From NCBI GenBank assembly GCA_028687335.1, contig JAQUAI010000013.1:1-64000 (forward strand): a DNA stretch of 64,000 bases, given 5' to 3'. The translations under genes and the position numbers were made by a program. A model generated the notes under the pieces. It did no database searches. It was not told where the DNA came from and saw nothing but the letters and a program-made list of their open reading frames with translations. Below, one piece after another: positions 27,910 to 36,365 of the stretch (position 1 is the stretch's first letter; every line of letters starts with the position of its first letter). This DNA comes from Gallionella sp. (GTDB lineage Bacteria > Pseudomonadota > Gammaproteobacteria > Burkholderiales > Gallionellaceae).

Positions 27910-28335
27910 CTATGGATGCGGCGTTACCCATGCATCCCCCTGCGGCGTGATCTCTTTCTTCCAAATCGGTACGCGCTGTTTTAGCTCATCAATCATCCAG
28001 CGGCAGGCATCGAAAGCGGCGGCGCGATGTTCGGCGGCGGCGGCGATGAAGACGATGTTGTCGCCGGCGCGAACCGTGGTAACGCGATGGACGATGCGGG
28101 CATCAATGAGTTTGAAATTCGCGATGGCTTCCGTGCGCAGCTTGTTCATTTCGGCGAGTGCCATGCTGCCGTAGGCTTCAAAGCTGATTTCGCTGACGTC
28201 GCGCCCTTCGGAAAAGTCACGCGCACAGCCGAGGAAGGTGGCAATACCGCCGATGCGCAGCGAGCTGGCTTTTAGCGCGGTGATTTCTTGGTCTTGCGAG
28301 AAGTCTTCTTGTTGGATGCGGACGGGATTAGTCAT
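27910..28335 (-). CDS. moaE: Molybdopterin synthase catalytic subunit
   Basis: A 141-residue MoaE (IGGIATFLGCARDFSEGRDV, LEFEAY-type segment as ISFEAYGSMA, and a C-terminus with the lysines KKEITPQGDAWV). With MoaD it inserts two sulfurs into cyclic pyranopterin monophosphate. It lies 180 bp downstream of moaD; the gap is filled by a repeat element. Motifs such as IVHRVTTVRAGDNIVFIAAAA are complete, so the gene should be functional. Confidence 0.94.
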   Translation of the reverse strand: MTNPVRIQQEDFSQDQEITALKASSLRIGGIATFLGCARDFSEGRDVSEISFEAYGSMALAEMNKLRTEAIANFKLIDARIVHRVTTVRAGDNIVFIAAAAEHRAAAFDACRWMIDELKQRVPIWKKEITPQGDAWVTPHP

Positions 28336-28344
28336 GCTTTCTCT

Positions 28345-28492
28345 CCCGTCATTCCCGCGAAAGCGGGAATCCAGCAGAAAAATGATTCCGCGTAGCGGAC
28401 AACCCCTAACTGCGTATTGAATAACAGCACTGGATTCCCGCTTGCCCGCAGGGCAGCCTGTCCTAAGTTTATCGAAGGGCAGGAATGACGGG
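28345..28492. repeat. Compact element with terminal inverted repeats between moaE and moaD
   Basis: CCCGTCATTCC (28345-28355) is the exact reverse complement of GGAATGACGGG (28482-28492). Inside are GCGAAAGCGGGAATCCAG and its partner CTGGATTCCCGC, so the 148-bp unit folds into a long hairpin. The inner ATTCCCGC-GAAA-GCGGGAAT palindrome resembles the dRS3-like repeats of beta- and gammaproteobacteria. It carries no coding sequence. Confidence 0.65.
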
Positions 28493-28515
28493 TTTGTTTG
28501 AATTCAATGCTCATC

Positions 28516-28755
28516 TCACCCCCCCGAAAACTTCGCCATAAAAGCGATCTCGTCACCGTCGTTGAGCGGCATTTGCATGTCGTAGACTTGCGTCTGATTG
28601 ACGGCGGTGAAGCTCACAATGTCAAAGGCGTGGGGATGTTGTGTGTTTAGGGTGGTGATGATGTCCTGCAATTTCATTCCAGGTGCAAAGGCAAGTTGCG
28701 TTTCGCGCATTTGCACTCGTTCGGCAACAGGGCCGAAGAACAGGATTTTGATCAC
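28516..28755 (-). CDS. moaD: Molybdopterin synthase sulfur carrier subunit
   Basis: A 79-residue ubiquitin-like protein ending in Gly-Gly (MAKFSGG), the site that is adenylated and thiocarboxylated. It begins with GTG at 28755 ([14 protein letters not shown] in frame), overlapping the moaC stop as GTGA; no ATG gives a complete beta-grasp fold. It partners MoaE. Confidence 0.93.
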   Translation of the reverse strand: MIKILFFGPVAERVQMRETQLAFAPGMKLQDIITTLNTQHPHAFDIVSFTAVNQTQVYDMQMPLNDGDEIAFMAKFSGG

Positions 28756-29249
28756 GCGGCACTCCTATGCCAGTCTCCGCTTTTACCGCCGCGCTTTTCT
28801 TCGAGTTGCACGCGTTCGATGCGCATGCCTCTATCTATCGCTTTGCACATGTCGTACACGGTGAGTAGCGCAGTGCTGGCGGCGGTCAATGCTTCCATTT
28901 CAACGCCGGTCTGGCCGACGCATTTCGCGGTAACAAAAACGCGCAAGCCGACACAACCTTGGGCATCCGCGTCGGTAATTTCTTCGAATGCGACTTCGAC
29001 ACCGGAAAGCGGCAGGCTGTGACACATGGGAATCAGTTCAGCCGTACGCTTGGCTGCCATGACTGCGGCGACATCTGCCACGGCCAGCACATCACCTTTG
29101 GCAACCCTGCCCTCGCGAATGCGCGCCAAGGTTGCCGATTGCATGCGGATTGTGCCGCTGGCAACGGCAAGCCGTTGTGTGTCTTGCTTGTCCGACACGT
29201 CAACCATGCGGGCTCGCCCGGCGGCGGAAAAGTGGCTGAGTTCGCTCAT
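28752..29249 (-). CDS. moaC: Cyclic pyranopterin monophosphate synthase
   Basis: A 165-residue MoaC with [34 protein letters not shown] and [20 protein letters not shown], the signature stretches around the active site. It acts after MoaA. The ATG at 29249 gives the family start; the longer frame overlaps the Mrp gene. It starts 8 bp after the stop of the upstream Mrp/ApbC gene, so the two are probably co-transcribed. Confidence 0.95.
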   Translation of the reverse strand: MSELSHFSAAGRARMVDVSDKQDTQRLAVASGTIRMQSATLARIREGRVAKGDVLAVADVAAVMAAKRTAELIPMCHSLPLSGVEVAFEEITDADAQGCVGLRVFVTAKCVGQTGVEMEALTAASTALLTVYDMCKAIDRGMRIERVQLEEKRGGKSGDWHRSAA

Positions 29250-29256
29250 CGTTGAC

Positions 29257-30351
29257 TCAGGTGTTTTGCACCACGATTTTAGGGAAGGCCGCGCTGTGGT
29301 CTTGCGCCATGTCGGCAACTTTAACGGCGATGCGGCGCGCGATCTGTTTGTACACTTTGGCGATGCTGCCATCGGGTTCGGCAACTACGGTCGGCTTACC
29401 GGAGTCGGCTTGTTCGCGAATGCTGATGTCGAGCGGCAAGCCGCCGAGGAATTCGGTGTTGTATTCGGCGCACATTTTTTCGCCGCCACCCGCGCCAAAG
29501 ATGTGTTCTTCATGGCCGCACTTGGAGCAGATATGGGTGCTCATGTTTTCGACGATGCCAACGATTTGAATGCCGACTTTTTCGAACATCTTAAGCCCTT
29601 TGCGTGCGTCCATCAGGGCGATGTCTTGCGGTGTGGTGACGATCACAGCGCCAGTGACAGGCACTTTTTGCGCCAAGGAAAGTTGAATATCGCCAGTACC
29701 GGGTGGTAGATCGACGACCAGATAGTCGAGGTTATCCCATTTAGTTTGGTGCAACAACTGGTCGAGGGCTTGCGTCACCATTGGGCCGCGCCAGATCATC
29801 GGAGTATCGTCGCCGTCGATCAAAAAGCCGATGGACATAGCTTGCAGGCCGTGGCTGCTCATCGGTTGCATGGTTTTGCCGTCAGCCGAATCGGGGTTGC
29901 CGGAAATTCCCAGCATGGTCGGTTGCGAAGGGCCGTAGATGTCGGCATCCAGAATGCCAACGCGCGCACCTTCGGCAGCCAGTGCCAGTGCCAAATTGAC
30001 GGCTGTGGTGCTCTTACCCACCCCGCCTTTGCCCGATGCCACGGCGATGATATTTTTCACGCCCTCAACCAGTTTTACGCCGCGTTGCACCGCATGCGGC
30101 ACAACCTTGCTGGTGACATTGATGCTGATCTTGCTTGCCTCTGGTAGCGCGTTCTTCAAATGCGCTTCGGCCAGCACGCGAATTTCGTCCCACACACTCT
30201 TGGCTGGGTAGCCGAGCAAAATATCGAGCGATACATCGTTACCGCTAACTTTGATATTTTTGACAGACTTGCCGCTAACAAAATCTTTTTTAGTGTTCGG
30301 GTCGATCAAATTTTTCAACGCGCTTTGCACGTCAATTTCAGTAAAACTCAT
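29257..30351 (-). CDS. apbC: Mrp/ApbC-family iron-sulfur cluster carrier ATPase
   Basis: A 364-residue P-loop ATPase with an N-terminal MIP18/DUF59 domain (about 1-90), the deviant Walker A motif [15 protein letters not shown] near 109, [10 protein letters not shown] and a CxxC site in [14 protein letters not shown] near 280 that carries the bridging Fe-S cluster in Nbp35/ApbC proteins. It delivers Fe-S clusters to apoproteins. The ATG at 30351 has TAGGAG upstream. Its place at the head of the moaCDE group suits the Fe-S demand of MoaA and the Dsr proteins (inference). Confidence 0.92.
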   Translation of the reverse strand: MSFTEIDVQSALKNLIDPNTKKDFVSGKSVKNIKVSGNDVSLDILLGYPAKSVWDEIRVLAEAHLKNALPEASKISINVTSKVVPHAVQRGVKLVEGVKNIIAVASGKGGVGKSTTAVNLALALAAEGARVGILDADIYGPSQPTMLGISGNPDSADGKTMQPMSSHGLQAMSIGFLIDGDDTPMIWRGPMVTQALDQLLHQTKWDNLDYLVVDLPPGTGDIQLSLAQKVPVTGAVIVTTPQDIALMDARKGLKMFEKVGIQIVGIVENMSTHICSKCGHEEHIFGAGGGEKMCAEYNTEFLGGLPLDISIREQADSGKPTVVAEPDGSIAKVYKQIARRIAVKVADMAQDHSAAFPKIVVQNT

Positions 30352-30439
30352 GATTCACTCCTAATTGAAAAACACGCGGAAAACACCGCGATATTCACTG
30401 ACAAAATCAGTCGGCATTGTAATGGATGGACGGACATAG

Positions 30440-30612
30440 ATGAACCTAAAAACCATTTAGCGGCGCAAATCATACTTCAGGGGGCTGCTATAAATTCAAA
30501 GTTTTAAGCAAGACAAGGCGTGAACAAAAAATAGCGACGCAGCATATGTTTGATATGTAAGAAGCTGTTTTTTGTGAGCAACGCAGTATTGCGACAAAAT
30601 TTGGATTTATGG
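30440..30612. repeat. Intergenic hairpin element upstream of apbC
   Basis: The 270-bp gap between two minus-strand genes holds an AAAAACCATTTAGCGGCGCA stretch (30449-30468), close to CTAAAAACCCATTT...GGCGCAAAT at 20296-20324. It is followed by an imperfect inverted repeat (GCGTGAACAAAAAATAGCGA... paired with ...AGCTGTTTTTTGTGAGCAACGC, about 30519-30588). This looks like a dispersed non-coding repeat. It may also contain the apbC promoter. Confidence 0.45.
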
Positions 30613-30621
30613 AAGCCACCT

Positions 30622-31059
30622 TCAGCGGTGCCGTCCCTTGTAGCATAGTGCCGCCGCATGAATCACTTCGGAATAAGGCAGCTCGGTCAGTTCGCCCCAG
30701 CGTGCCAAGACCGCGTCCAATAAGGCATCAACATTCGCCACTTCGCTGCTTTCATCCAGCACATATTGCAGGCCGCGCAAGCCGCCGCATTGAATACGCA
30801 TCTCGTGAGCGTGCGGCATGGGTTCGTCAGTACGCACCCGCCCCAGCGCAAAAGAAAAGGCACGACGCAAGTGTTCATGCAATGCGTCGCAACGCAGACG
30901 ACTGGCTGGACGTATGCAACACACAACTTCGCGTTCGGCGATTTGCATACGTGCCACACAAGCGCACGAGACGCAGCCGGATAAAACCGCTTTGGCATAC
31001 GCGCAGGGATATTCAACCGATTCGGCAAGGCGCTGCCGGAATGCGACTTCATCCACCAT
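30622..31059 (-). CDS. Uncharacterised cysteine-rich protein
   Basis: A 145-residue cytoplasmic protein of no recognised family. Cysteines cluster at residues 18-38 (CAYAK, GCVSCACVAR) and continue with a CC pair near 48, which suggests metal or Fe-S binding. The second half is helical, with MRIQCGGLRGLQ. It is the last gene of a run of small genes downstream of cysG; the gap to the next upstream gene is 11 bp, so co-transcription is likely. Confidence 0.6.
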   Translation of the reverse strand: MVDEVAFRQRLAESVEYPCAYAKAVLSGCVSCACVARMQIAEREVVCCIRPASRLRCDALHEHLRRAFSFALGRVRTDEPMPHAHEMRIQCGGLRGLQYVLDESSEVANVDALLDAVLARWGELTELPYSEVIHAAALCYKGRHR

Positions 31060-31070
31060 GCAAAGCGGCC

Positions 31071-31298
31071 TTAGTCGTCACCCAGTTGTGGTTGCGGTTC
31101 GCGCACCTGATTGAGCAGGTCTTCAGCATCAAACTCAGTTTCGGCGTGAATCATTCTGACCGTGGCTGAGGTTGCATCAGGCAATTCGCCGCGCAACTGC
31201 TTAACTCGCGCAGCGGCATCGCGATAACTATCGTGTTGCTCCAGCTTTTGCAGTTGGCGAATTGGATTTTCGGTAATACGGTAAATATAGTAGGCCAT
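31071..31298 (-). CDS. Small conserved-looking protein ending in GDD
   Basis: A 75-residue protein. It starts MAYYIYRI, has a charged helical middle and ends QVREPQPQLGDD. It recalls small proteins of similar start and end in other betaproteobacteria (memory, not searched). No function is known. It is 14 bp after the ankyrin gene and 11 bp before the cysteine-rich gene, on the same strand. Confidence 0.65.
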   Translation of the reverse strand: MAYYIYRITENPIRQLQKLEQHDSYRDAAARVKQLRGELPDATSATVRMIHAETEFDAEDLLNQVREPQPQLGDD

Positions 31299-31312
31299 GA
31301 ATTCCTCGCGGG

Positions 31313-31882
31313 TTAACTAGGCCGTTTCAAAAAAGTGACGACGTTTACGCCGGGGGCGTTTTTGCTGTTGCAACTCCCCTCGCCCACACCCAGCATTTGC
31401 TCGGCCTCGTGCAGTAGGTTAACGACATCCACATAGTGTTTTTGCTTGACCATCATCAATGCGGTATAGCCGCCTTCATTACGCGCCATCACATCGGCAC
31501 CAGCCTGCAATAGTGTCTCAACCACGGCAGTTTCACCGTATCCGGCAGCTAGCATCAAAGGCCGCACACCGTAGCCAATGGTTGCTTCGATGTTTACACC
31601 CGCATCGATCAAAGCCTGAACCACATCGGCAAAGCCGTGCTTTTGCTCCGCGTTGTAAACCGCCTTGCTCACAGCCGACCAACCACCCTCGTTGCACGCA
31701 TTCACGTCAGCACCGAGCGCGATCAGTCGTTGCACCAGCGCAAGATTGCCGCTATACGCCGCCGCCATCAAGGGAGTTAGCCCGTCGGCATCGCGGCATT
31801 CGATACTGGCACCACTGTCCAAAACGCGCTGAACGGCAGCCGTATCTCCGGCTTTTATCGCTTCAAATAAATCGGCGGACAT
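31313..31882 (-). CDS. Ankyrin-repeat protein
   Basis: A 189-residue protein with four to five ankyrin repeats between residues 3 and 150: DGLTPLMAAAYSGNLALVQR, ALGADVNACNEGGWSAV, DAGVNIEATIGYGVRPLMLA and QAGADVMARNEGGYTALM are the repeat cores. It has no signal peptide and no enzymatic domain, so a protein-binding role is expected. The ATG at 31882 follows AAGGAA with a 7-nt gap; a TTG two codons upstream is less likely. It is placed between the periplasmic DUF302-like gene and small unknown genes. Confidence 0.85.
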   Translation of the reverse strand: MSADLFEAIKAGDTAAVQRVLDSGASIECRDADGLTPLMAAAYSGNLALVQRLIALGADVNACNEGGWSAVSKAVYNAEQKHGFADVVQALIDAGVNIEATIGYGVRPLMLAAGYGETAVVETLLQAGADVMARNEGGYTALMMVKQKHYVDVVNLLHEAEQMLGVGEGSCNSKNAPGVNVVTFLKRPS

Positions 31883-31903
31883 ACTCAATTCCTTTGCGTG
31901 GTA

Positions 31904-32794
31904 TTACTTAACTGTTTTTTGCAGCGCCAGACGCACCGCTTCTGGGGTCTTCATGATGTTCATAAAGCTGTTCTGTCCCATCATGCTCAAGTCGGGAAAG
32001 TTGATTGCGATGCGGAAGCGTGCATACAGGGCATAAACCTTGCCTTCGGATACCAGCACTTCATAGGGCAGATGCGCGGTAGATTTCAAATCGCGGAAAT
32101 CGATCTCTTTCATCACGAACTGGTCGTCCATGTATTTGTTGTCGCCACTGCCTTTCATCGCCACGCCGAATACGCTCTCTTTTTTACCGGGAATATCGAC
32201 ACGGTAAACTTTAGTCACGCCATTTTTGTTGTTGGCCAGCTTGGTATCCACTGCTTGTACGGCTTCTTCATAACTGCCGTATTCAGCCAACACGCTGGGC
32301 TCGTCGAAATATTCCATGCCGATCATGTAGTGATACTTGCGTGCTTGTTTTGCAGTCATGCCTTGCGCACCAAATTCCTCGACGCGCCCGAGTGCTTTTT
32401 CCAAACCAGCAGAAACACCGCTTAAATCGTCTTTCATACGGTATACATTCGCCATGTAAACCGGATTGGTGTAACTCACTTGAATATCGTTACCGGATTT
32501 AGTCACCGACACGCGCTGCACCGCACCGTAACCGCCATGTTCGGAGGCTGCTGCATTTTTTTTCAGTGCGTCATTTGTGACAATTAACACCTGCGCATCG
32601 GCATAAGGACTGTATTCGCCAACCAAATTAAAGCCAGCCCCGGCCAATGCCGCTTTGGTTTTGTCGACTGTCTCGGCCACACTACCCGCGCCTTTTGAGG
32701 CCAGCACGAAAGGTTTGAGTTTGGCATCGGCGGCTTGCACCGAGGCTGTTGCGAACAACAATACAGCTGACAGCAATACACTTTTCAAACTCAT
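31904..32794 (-). CDS. Predicted periplasmic protein, DUF302-like
   Basis: A 296-residue protein with a clear signal peptide (MSLKSVLLSAVLLFATASVQA, cleavage near 21-22). The next region (TVDKTKAALAGAGFNLVGEY) resembles the start of DUF302 domains, but the match is weak and the rest has no assigned fold. It carries no cysteines after the signal and no heme motif. Placed 40 bp downstream of cysG on the same strand, it is likely read with the dsr/cysG genes. Its role in sulfur metabolism is an open guess. Confidence 0.65.
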   Translation of the reverse strand: MSLKSVLLSAVLLFATASVQAADAKLKPFVLASKGAGSVAETVDKTKAALAGAGFNLVGEYSPYADAQVLIVTNDALKKNAAASEHGGYGAVQRVSVTKSGNDIQVSYTNPVYMANVYRMKDDLSGVSAGLEKALGRVEEFGAQGMTAKQARKYHYMIGMEYFDEPSVLAEYGSYEEAVQAVDTKLANNKNGVTKVYRVDIPGKKESVFGVAMKGSGDNKYMDDQFVMKEIDFRDLKSTAHLPYEVLVSEGKVYALYARFRIAINFPDLSMMGQNSFMNIMKTPEAVRLALQKTVK

Positions 32795-32834
32795 CTTGCT
32801 TCTCCTTGCGTGGGGTTGAACTACGGGTAAGTTC

Positions 32835-34214
32835 TCAAGATTTTTGGGGATGAAACCAGGCCAATTTTTCTCTCAACGTGACCACGCCACCGATGATGAT
32901 GAGTGTGGGTGCTTGAGGTTTTTCACGCTCGGCGATACCGGGCAAGGTTGCCAACGTACCGGTGAACACGCGCTGGTTGGGTGTCGTACCCTGCTGCACG
33001 ATGGCGATGGGGGTGGTGCTAGGCAAGCCATGCTCGACCAGCTTGCCGCATAAGGTGTCCAGACCGTGTAAACCCATATACACAACGACGGTTTGTTTGG
33101 GACGTGCGAGCTGCTCCCAATCCAAATTCATGGTGCCGTCCTTCAGATGTCCAGTGACGAACACACAAGATTGCGCATAGTCACGATGCGTCAGTGGAAT
33201 GCCCGCATAAGAAGCGACACCCGATGCAGCCGTGATACCCGGCACCACTTGGAAGGGAATACCTTCCGCCGCCAACGTTTCGATCTCTTCACCACCACGT
33301 CCAAAGATGAACGGATCACCGCCTTTGAGGCGCAACACGCGCTTGCCTTCTTTAGCAAGACGTACCAGCAAGAGATTGATCTCCTCCTGTGGCAAAGCAT
33401 GGTCGGCACGTCGTTTGCCAACATAGATACGCTCTGCATCGCGGCGCGTCATATCGACGATAGGCTGCGATACCAAAGCGTCGTACACCACCACATCGGC
33501 TTTTTGCATCAAACGCAAAGCACGGAAGGTGAGTAGATCAGGATCGCCGGGCCCCGCCCCCACCAGATACACCTCGCCGCGCACGATGTTGTCTTCATTC
33601 GCCAACATCTGTTGCAGCATGGCTTCGGCACTGCTCTCGTCACCGGTCAGCACTTTCTCTGCGACCACGCCGTCTAGCGCGTTCTCCCAGAAGATACGGC
33701 GCTTGGCTGGGTTGGTGACTTTGGTTTTGACCAATTCGCGGAAGCGTTCTGCAAAAGCTGCGAGACGACTGTAGTTTTGCGGAATGACTGTCTCTAGTTT
33801 GCCGCGCATCATGCGTGTCAATACGGGCGAAGCACCACCACTGGAGAACGCCACCATCAAGGGTGATCGATCCATTATGGCCGGCATGATGAAACTGCAC
33901 AGCTCAGGATCATCCACTACGTTCACTGGGATGTTTCGAGCTTGCGCCAACTCGGAGACTTGCTTGTTCACTTCACGATCATTGGTCGCAGCGATGATGA
34001 GGCTCACACCTTCCAGATATGTCGCGTCAAAGCGCTCGAAGATGCTCTCGACGTTGGCATTTTCTTTCAGTTCATCATCGATCTGTGGTGCAACCACGCG
34101 CACCTTGGCGCCAGCTTGCAACAGTACGCCCGCTTTGCGTGTACCAACAGAACCGCCCCCCACTACGAGGCAGAGTTTGTTTTTTACATTGGCAAATATC
34201 GGTAGAAAATCCAT
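32835..34214 (-). CDS. cysG: Siroheme synthase (multifunctional CysG)
   Basis: A 459-residue fusion. The N-terminal Met8-like dehydrogenase/ferrochelatase (about 1-200) carries [20 protein letters not shown] and [14 protein letters not shown]. The C-terminal uroporphyrinogen III methyltransferase (about 215-455) carries [20 protein letters not shown] and [16 protein letters not shown]. It makes siroheme from uroporphyrinogen III. Because DsrAB needs siroheme, its place downstream of dsrN is meaningful: DsrN amidates siroheme. It is separated from the DUF4202 gene by about 150 bp with an inverted repeat, so expression may be partly independent. Confidence 0.95.
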   Translation of the reverse strand: MDFLPIFANVKNKLCLVVGGGSVGTRKAGVLLQAGAKVRVVAPQIDDELKENANVESIFERFDATYLEGVSLIIAATNDREVNKQVSELAQARNIPVNVVDDPELCSFIMPAIMDRSPLMVAFSSGGASPVLTRMMRGKLETVIPQNYSRLAAFAERFRELVKTKVTNPAKRRIFWENALDGVVAEKVLTGDESSAEAMLQQMLANEDNIVRGEVYLVGAGPGDPDLLTFRALRLMQKADVVVYDALVSQPIVDMTRRDAERIYVGKRRADHALPQEEINLLLVRLAKEGKRVLRLKGGDPFIFGRGGEEIETLAAEGIPFQVVPGITAASGVASYAGIPLTHRDYAQSCVFVTGHLKDGTMNLDWEQLARPKQTVVVYMGLHGLDTLCGKLVEHGLPSTTPIAIVQQGTTPNQRVFTGTLATLPGIAEREKPQAPTLIIIGGVVTLREKLAWFHPQKS

Positions 34215-34272
34215 TTTTAACTCAACTCGGTTGCATTAATCGTAGGTCGGACTTCAATCCGACAAAATCTTT

Positions 34273-34347
34273 TGTCCACGAAATACACGAAAAAGCACGA
34301 AAATAGTTGCGACAGTTTATTCGTGTCTTTCGTGCTTTTCGTGGACA
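34273..34347. repeat. CACGAA-type inverted repeat between the DUF4202 gene and cysG
   Basis: TGTCCACGAAATACACGAAA (34273-34292) and CTTTTCGTGGACA (34335-34347) are inverted, with further CACGAA/TTCGTG units in both arms. They form a long imperfect hairpin with a 17-nt centre. No T-tract follows on the minus strand. It is probably a dispersed repeat that may moderate read-through into cysG. Confidence 0.55.
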
Positions 34348-34361
34348 GCTTGGTTTTGAAT

Positions 34362-34964
34362 TTATCCTTGTACAGCTTTCAAGATCAGCGGTACCAAGGC
34401 TTCTGGCAACTTGATCTTGCCAGCCAGTGCGAATTGGTGAGCGCTGTCGGACATTTTGTCCCATGTCTTTTTGATGATGATGATCCACTTTGCTTCGTCG
34501 TAATCTGGCTTTTGCGAAGCGAAATGCAGCATGTAATGTTCGATGAAAGTCAGATCGACCACGTCTTCCATTAGCTGTGTCTCTGGATTGGTCTTCAATT
34601 CCTTCTTGCCGACGATGGTCTTCACGCGTTCGATCATCTCGTCGTCGTAACCCACTTCCTTCATCAGTTTTCCGGCTGTCTCGGCGTGATACTTATACAA
34701 GTTAGTGCGCCACAACATGTAGCCTTTTTTGTCCATTGGGTAGTCGCTACGTGGACTCATCCAGCGCTGGATGTGTTGTGCGCGGCAGGCCAGCTTCACC
34801 GCCTCCGATGCGTCTGGTGCGAAACGCTCCTGCATCTCGGTCATACGTTGTGCGTATAACAGCTCTTTAGGAAATTCCTTACCTTCGGACATCTCCTTGT
34901 TTGGGTCTTGTGCATTGGCTTGGTCGAATGCCGCGATCGCGGCTTGATATAGGCTTGTGTTCAT
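34362..34964 (-). CDS. DUF4202-family protein
   Basis: A 200-residue soluble, helix-rich protein. The features fit DUF4202: MTEMQERFAPDASEAVKLAC, AQHIQRWMSPRSDYP, KKGYMLWRTNLYKYHAE and DVVDLTFIEHYML. His and Asp residues in these helices recall an HD-type metal fold, although no classic HD motif pattern is complete. The ATG at 34964 overlaps the dsrN stop (ATGA), so it is the next gene of the dsr operon. The family has no established function. Linkage with dsr and assimilatory sulfur genes suggests a role in sulfur metabolism. Confidence 0.85.
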   Translation of the reverse strand: MNTSLYQAAIAAFDQANAQDPNKEMSEGKEFPKELLYAQRMTEMQERFAPDASEAVKLACRAQHIQRWMSPRSDYPMDKKGYMLWRTNLYKYHAETAGKLMKEVGYDDEMIERVKTIVGKKELKTNPETQLMEDVVDLTFIEHYMLHFASQKPDYDEAKWIIIIKKTWDKMSDSAHQFALAGKIKLPEALVPLILKAVQG

Positions 34965-36364
34965 AGTGCGTTCTCTTTGATTGGGTTTAATGATTGGAGT
35001 TTGCAGCGGCGCACAAAAGCGACGAAACGGGTAGCCCAATAACAACTGCCGATGGTGCGCAAATGGGTATATGAGGCAAGCAGATTATGAATAATCAGAC
35101 CGTCGCGTTCGCCATCGATGCCGTAGCCGCGCTCGACATGGTAAGCGAAGCGCATGTCGGCTGGAAGGTTCTCTAAGCTCGAATAATGGAATTCGTGAGC
35201 TTTGATTTGACGTGCAGGAACATCGGGACGCGGCCAAGGATGTTCGGCATCCTCGCGCAAATGCACATAGCCGCGACCGATGGGCTTAGCATGCATCTTC
35301 ACATCGCCGGGAATCGCGCCCACCATTTCAAAGCTGCGTTCTTGATAATTGATGCTGCGCGACAAATACATCAGTCCGCCGCATTCGGCATAGGTTGGCA
35401 TGCCGTTTGCAATAGCTTGTTTGATCTCGTTACGCAAACTTGCATTCGCCTCCAGCTCGACCGCGCACGCTTCGGGAAAGCCGCCGCCGATGTACATGGC
35501 ATCTATCTCTGGCAAGTGCGCATCGTTGAGGGTATCAACCGGCACCAGCTCTGCCCCAGCCGTTTGCAAGGCATCGAGATCATCCGCGTAATAAAAACCG
35601 AAAGCGCGGTCGCGTGCGATTCCGATTTTGACTTTATCACCGCAAAACAAAGGACTGACCTCGGCCTTATGCGGCACGGCTAAAGGTTCTTTTTGCGACA
35701 GCAACAGTAGCTTGTCGAGATCCACTTGTTCAGCGACAGCTGAAGCGATCTGTTTGATTTTTGCGTTAGCGGCAATGGATTCGTTGCTAGGCATCAACCC
35801 CAAGTGTCGTTCAACAATACTCAGCCGTTCGTCATGCTGGATCGCGCCAATCACCGGCACATCAGTGTAATGCTCGATGACTTGCCGCAGTTTGGATTCG
35901 TGACGCTTGCCACCGAGGTTGTTGAGGATCACGCCTGCGATGCGAATATCTTTGTCGAATGCCTGATAACCCAAGATTAGCGGCGCAATACCGCGTGTCA
36001 TGCCACGTGCGTCTATGACCAACACGACGGGGAGGTCGAGCAATTTGGCAAGTGCGGCATTGCTGTTGCTGCCATCCAGCGCAAGGCCGTCATACAAGCC
36101 CTTGTTGCCCTCAACCAGATTAACCTCGGAAGCATGGCGCGCAAAGGTCGCCACGACATCGTCGTTTTCCATCAGATAGAGATCAAGATTGCGGCAGGCA
36201 TGTCCAGCAGCTTGCGACAGCCACATGGGATCAATGTAATCAGGGCCTTTTTTGAAAGGTTGCACGGCATGGCCGCGCGCCGCGAGTGCGGCGCACAACC
36301 CTATGCTGACAGTGGTTTTACCCGACGACTTGTGTGCCGCCGAGATCAAAAAGCGGCTCGTCAT
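34961..36364 (-). CDS. dsrN: DsrN, siroheme amidase (cobyrinate a,c-diamide synthase-like)
   Basis: A 467-residue CobB/CbiA-type glutamine-dependent amidotransferase. The N-terminal P-loop is AAHKSSGKTTVSIGLC, FKKGPDYIDPMWL follows, and the C-terminal glutaminase domain has its cysteine in TYAECGGLMYLS. In Allochromatium DsrN amidates siroheme for DsrAB; the position right after dsrP matches that operon. It begins one base after the dsrP stop and overlaps the next gene by 4 bp. The C-terminal 35 residues are basic and atypical. Confidence 0.92.
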   Translation of the reverse strand: MTSRFLISAAHKSSGKTTVSIGLCAALAARGHAVQPFKKGPDYIDPMWLSQAAGHACRNLDLYLMENDDVVATFARHASEVNLVEGNKGLYDGLALDGSNSNAALAKLLDLPVVLVIDARGMTRGIAPLILGYQAFDKDIRIAGVILNNLGGKRHESKLRQVIEHYTDVPVIGAIQHDERLSIVERHLGLMPSNESIAANAKIKQIASAVAEQVDLDKLLLLSQKEPLAVPHKAEVSPLFCGDKVKIGIARDRAFGFYYADDLDALQTAGAELVPVDTLNDAHLPEIDAMYIGGGFPEACAVELEANASLRNEIKQAIANGMPTYAECGGLMYLSRSINYQERSFEMVGAIPGDVKMHAKPIGRGYVHLREDAEHPWPRPDVPARQIKAHEFHYSSLENLPADMRFAYHVERGYGIDGERDGLIIHNLLASYTHLRTIGSCYWATRFVAFVRRCKLQSLNPIKENAL

Positions 36365-36365
36365 T

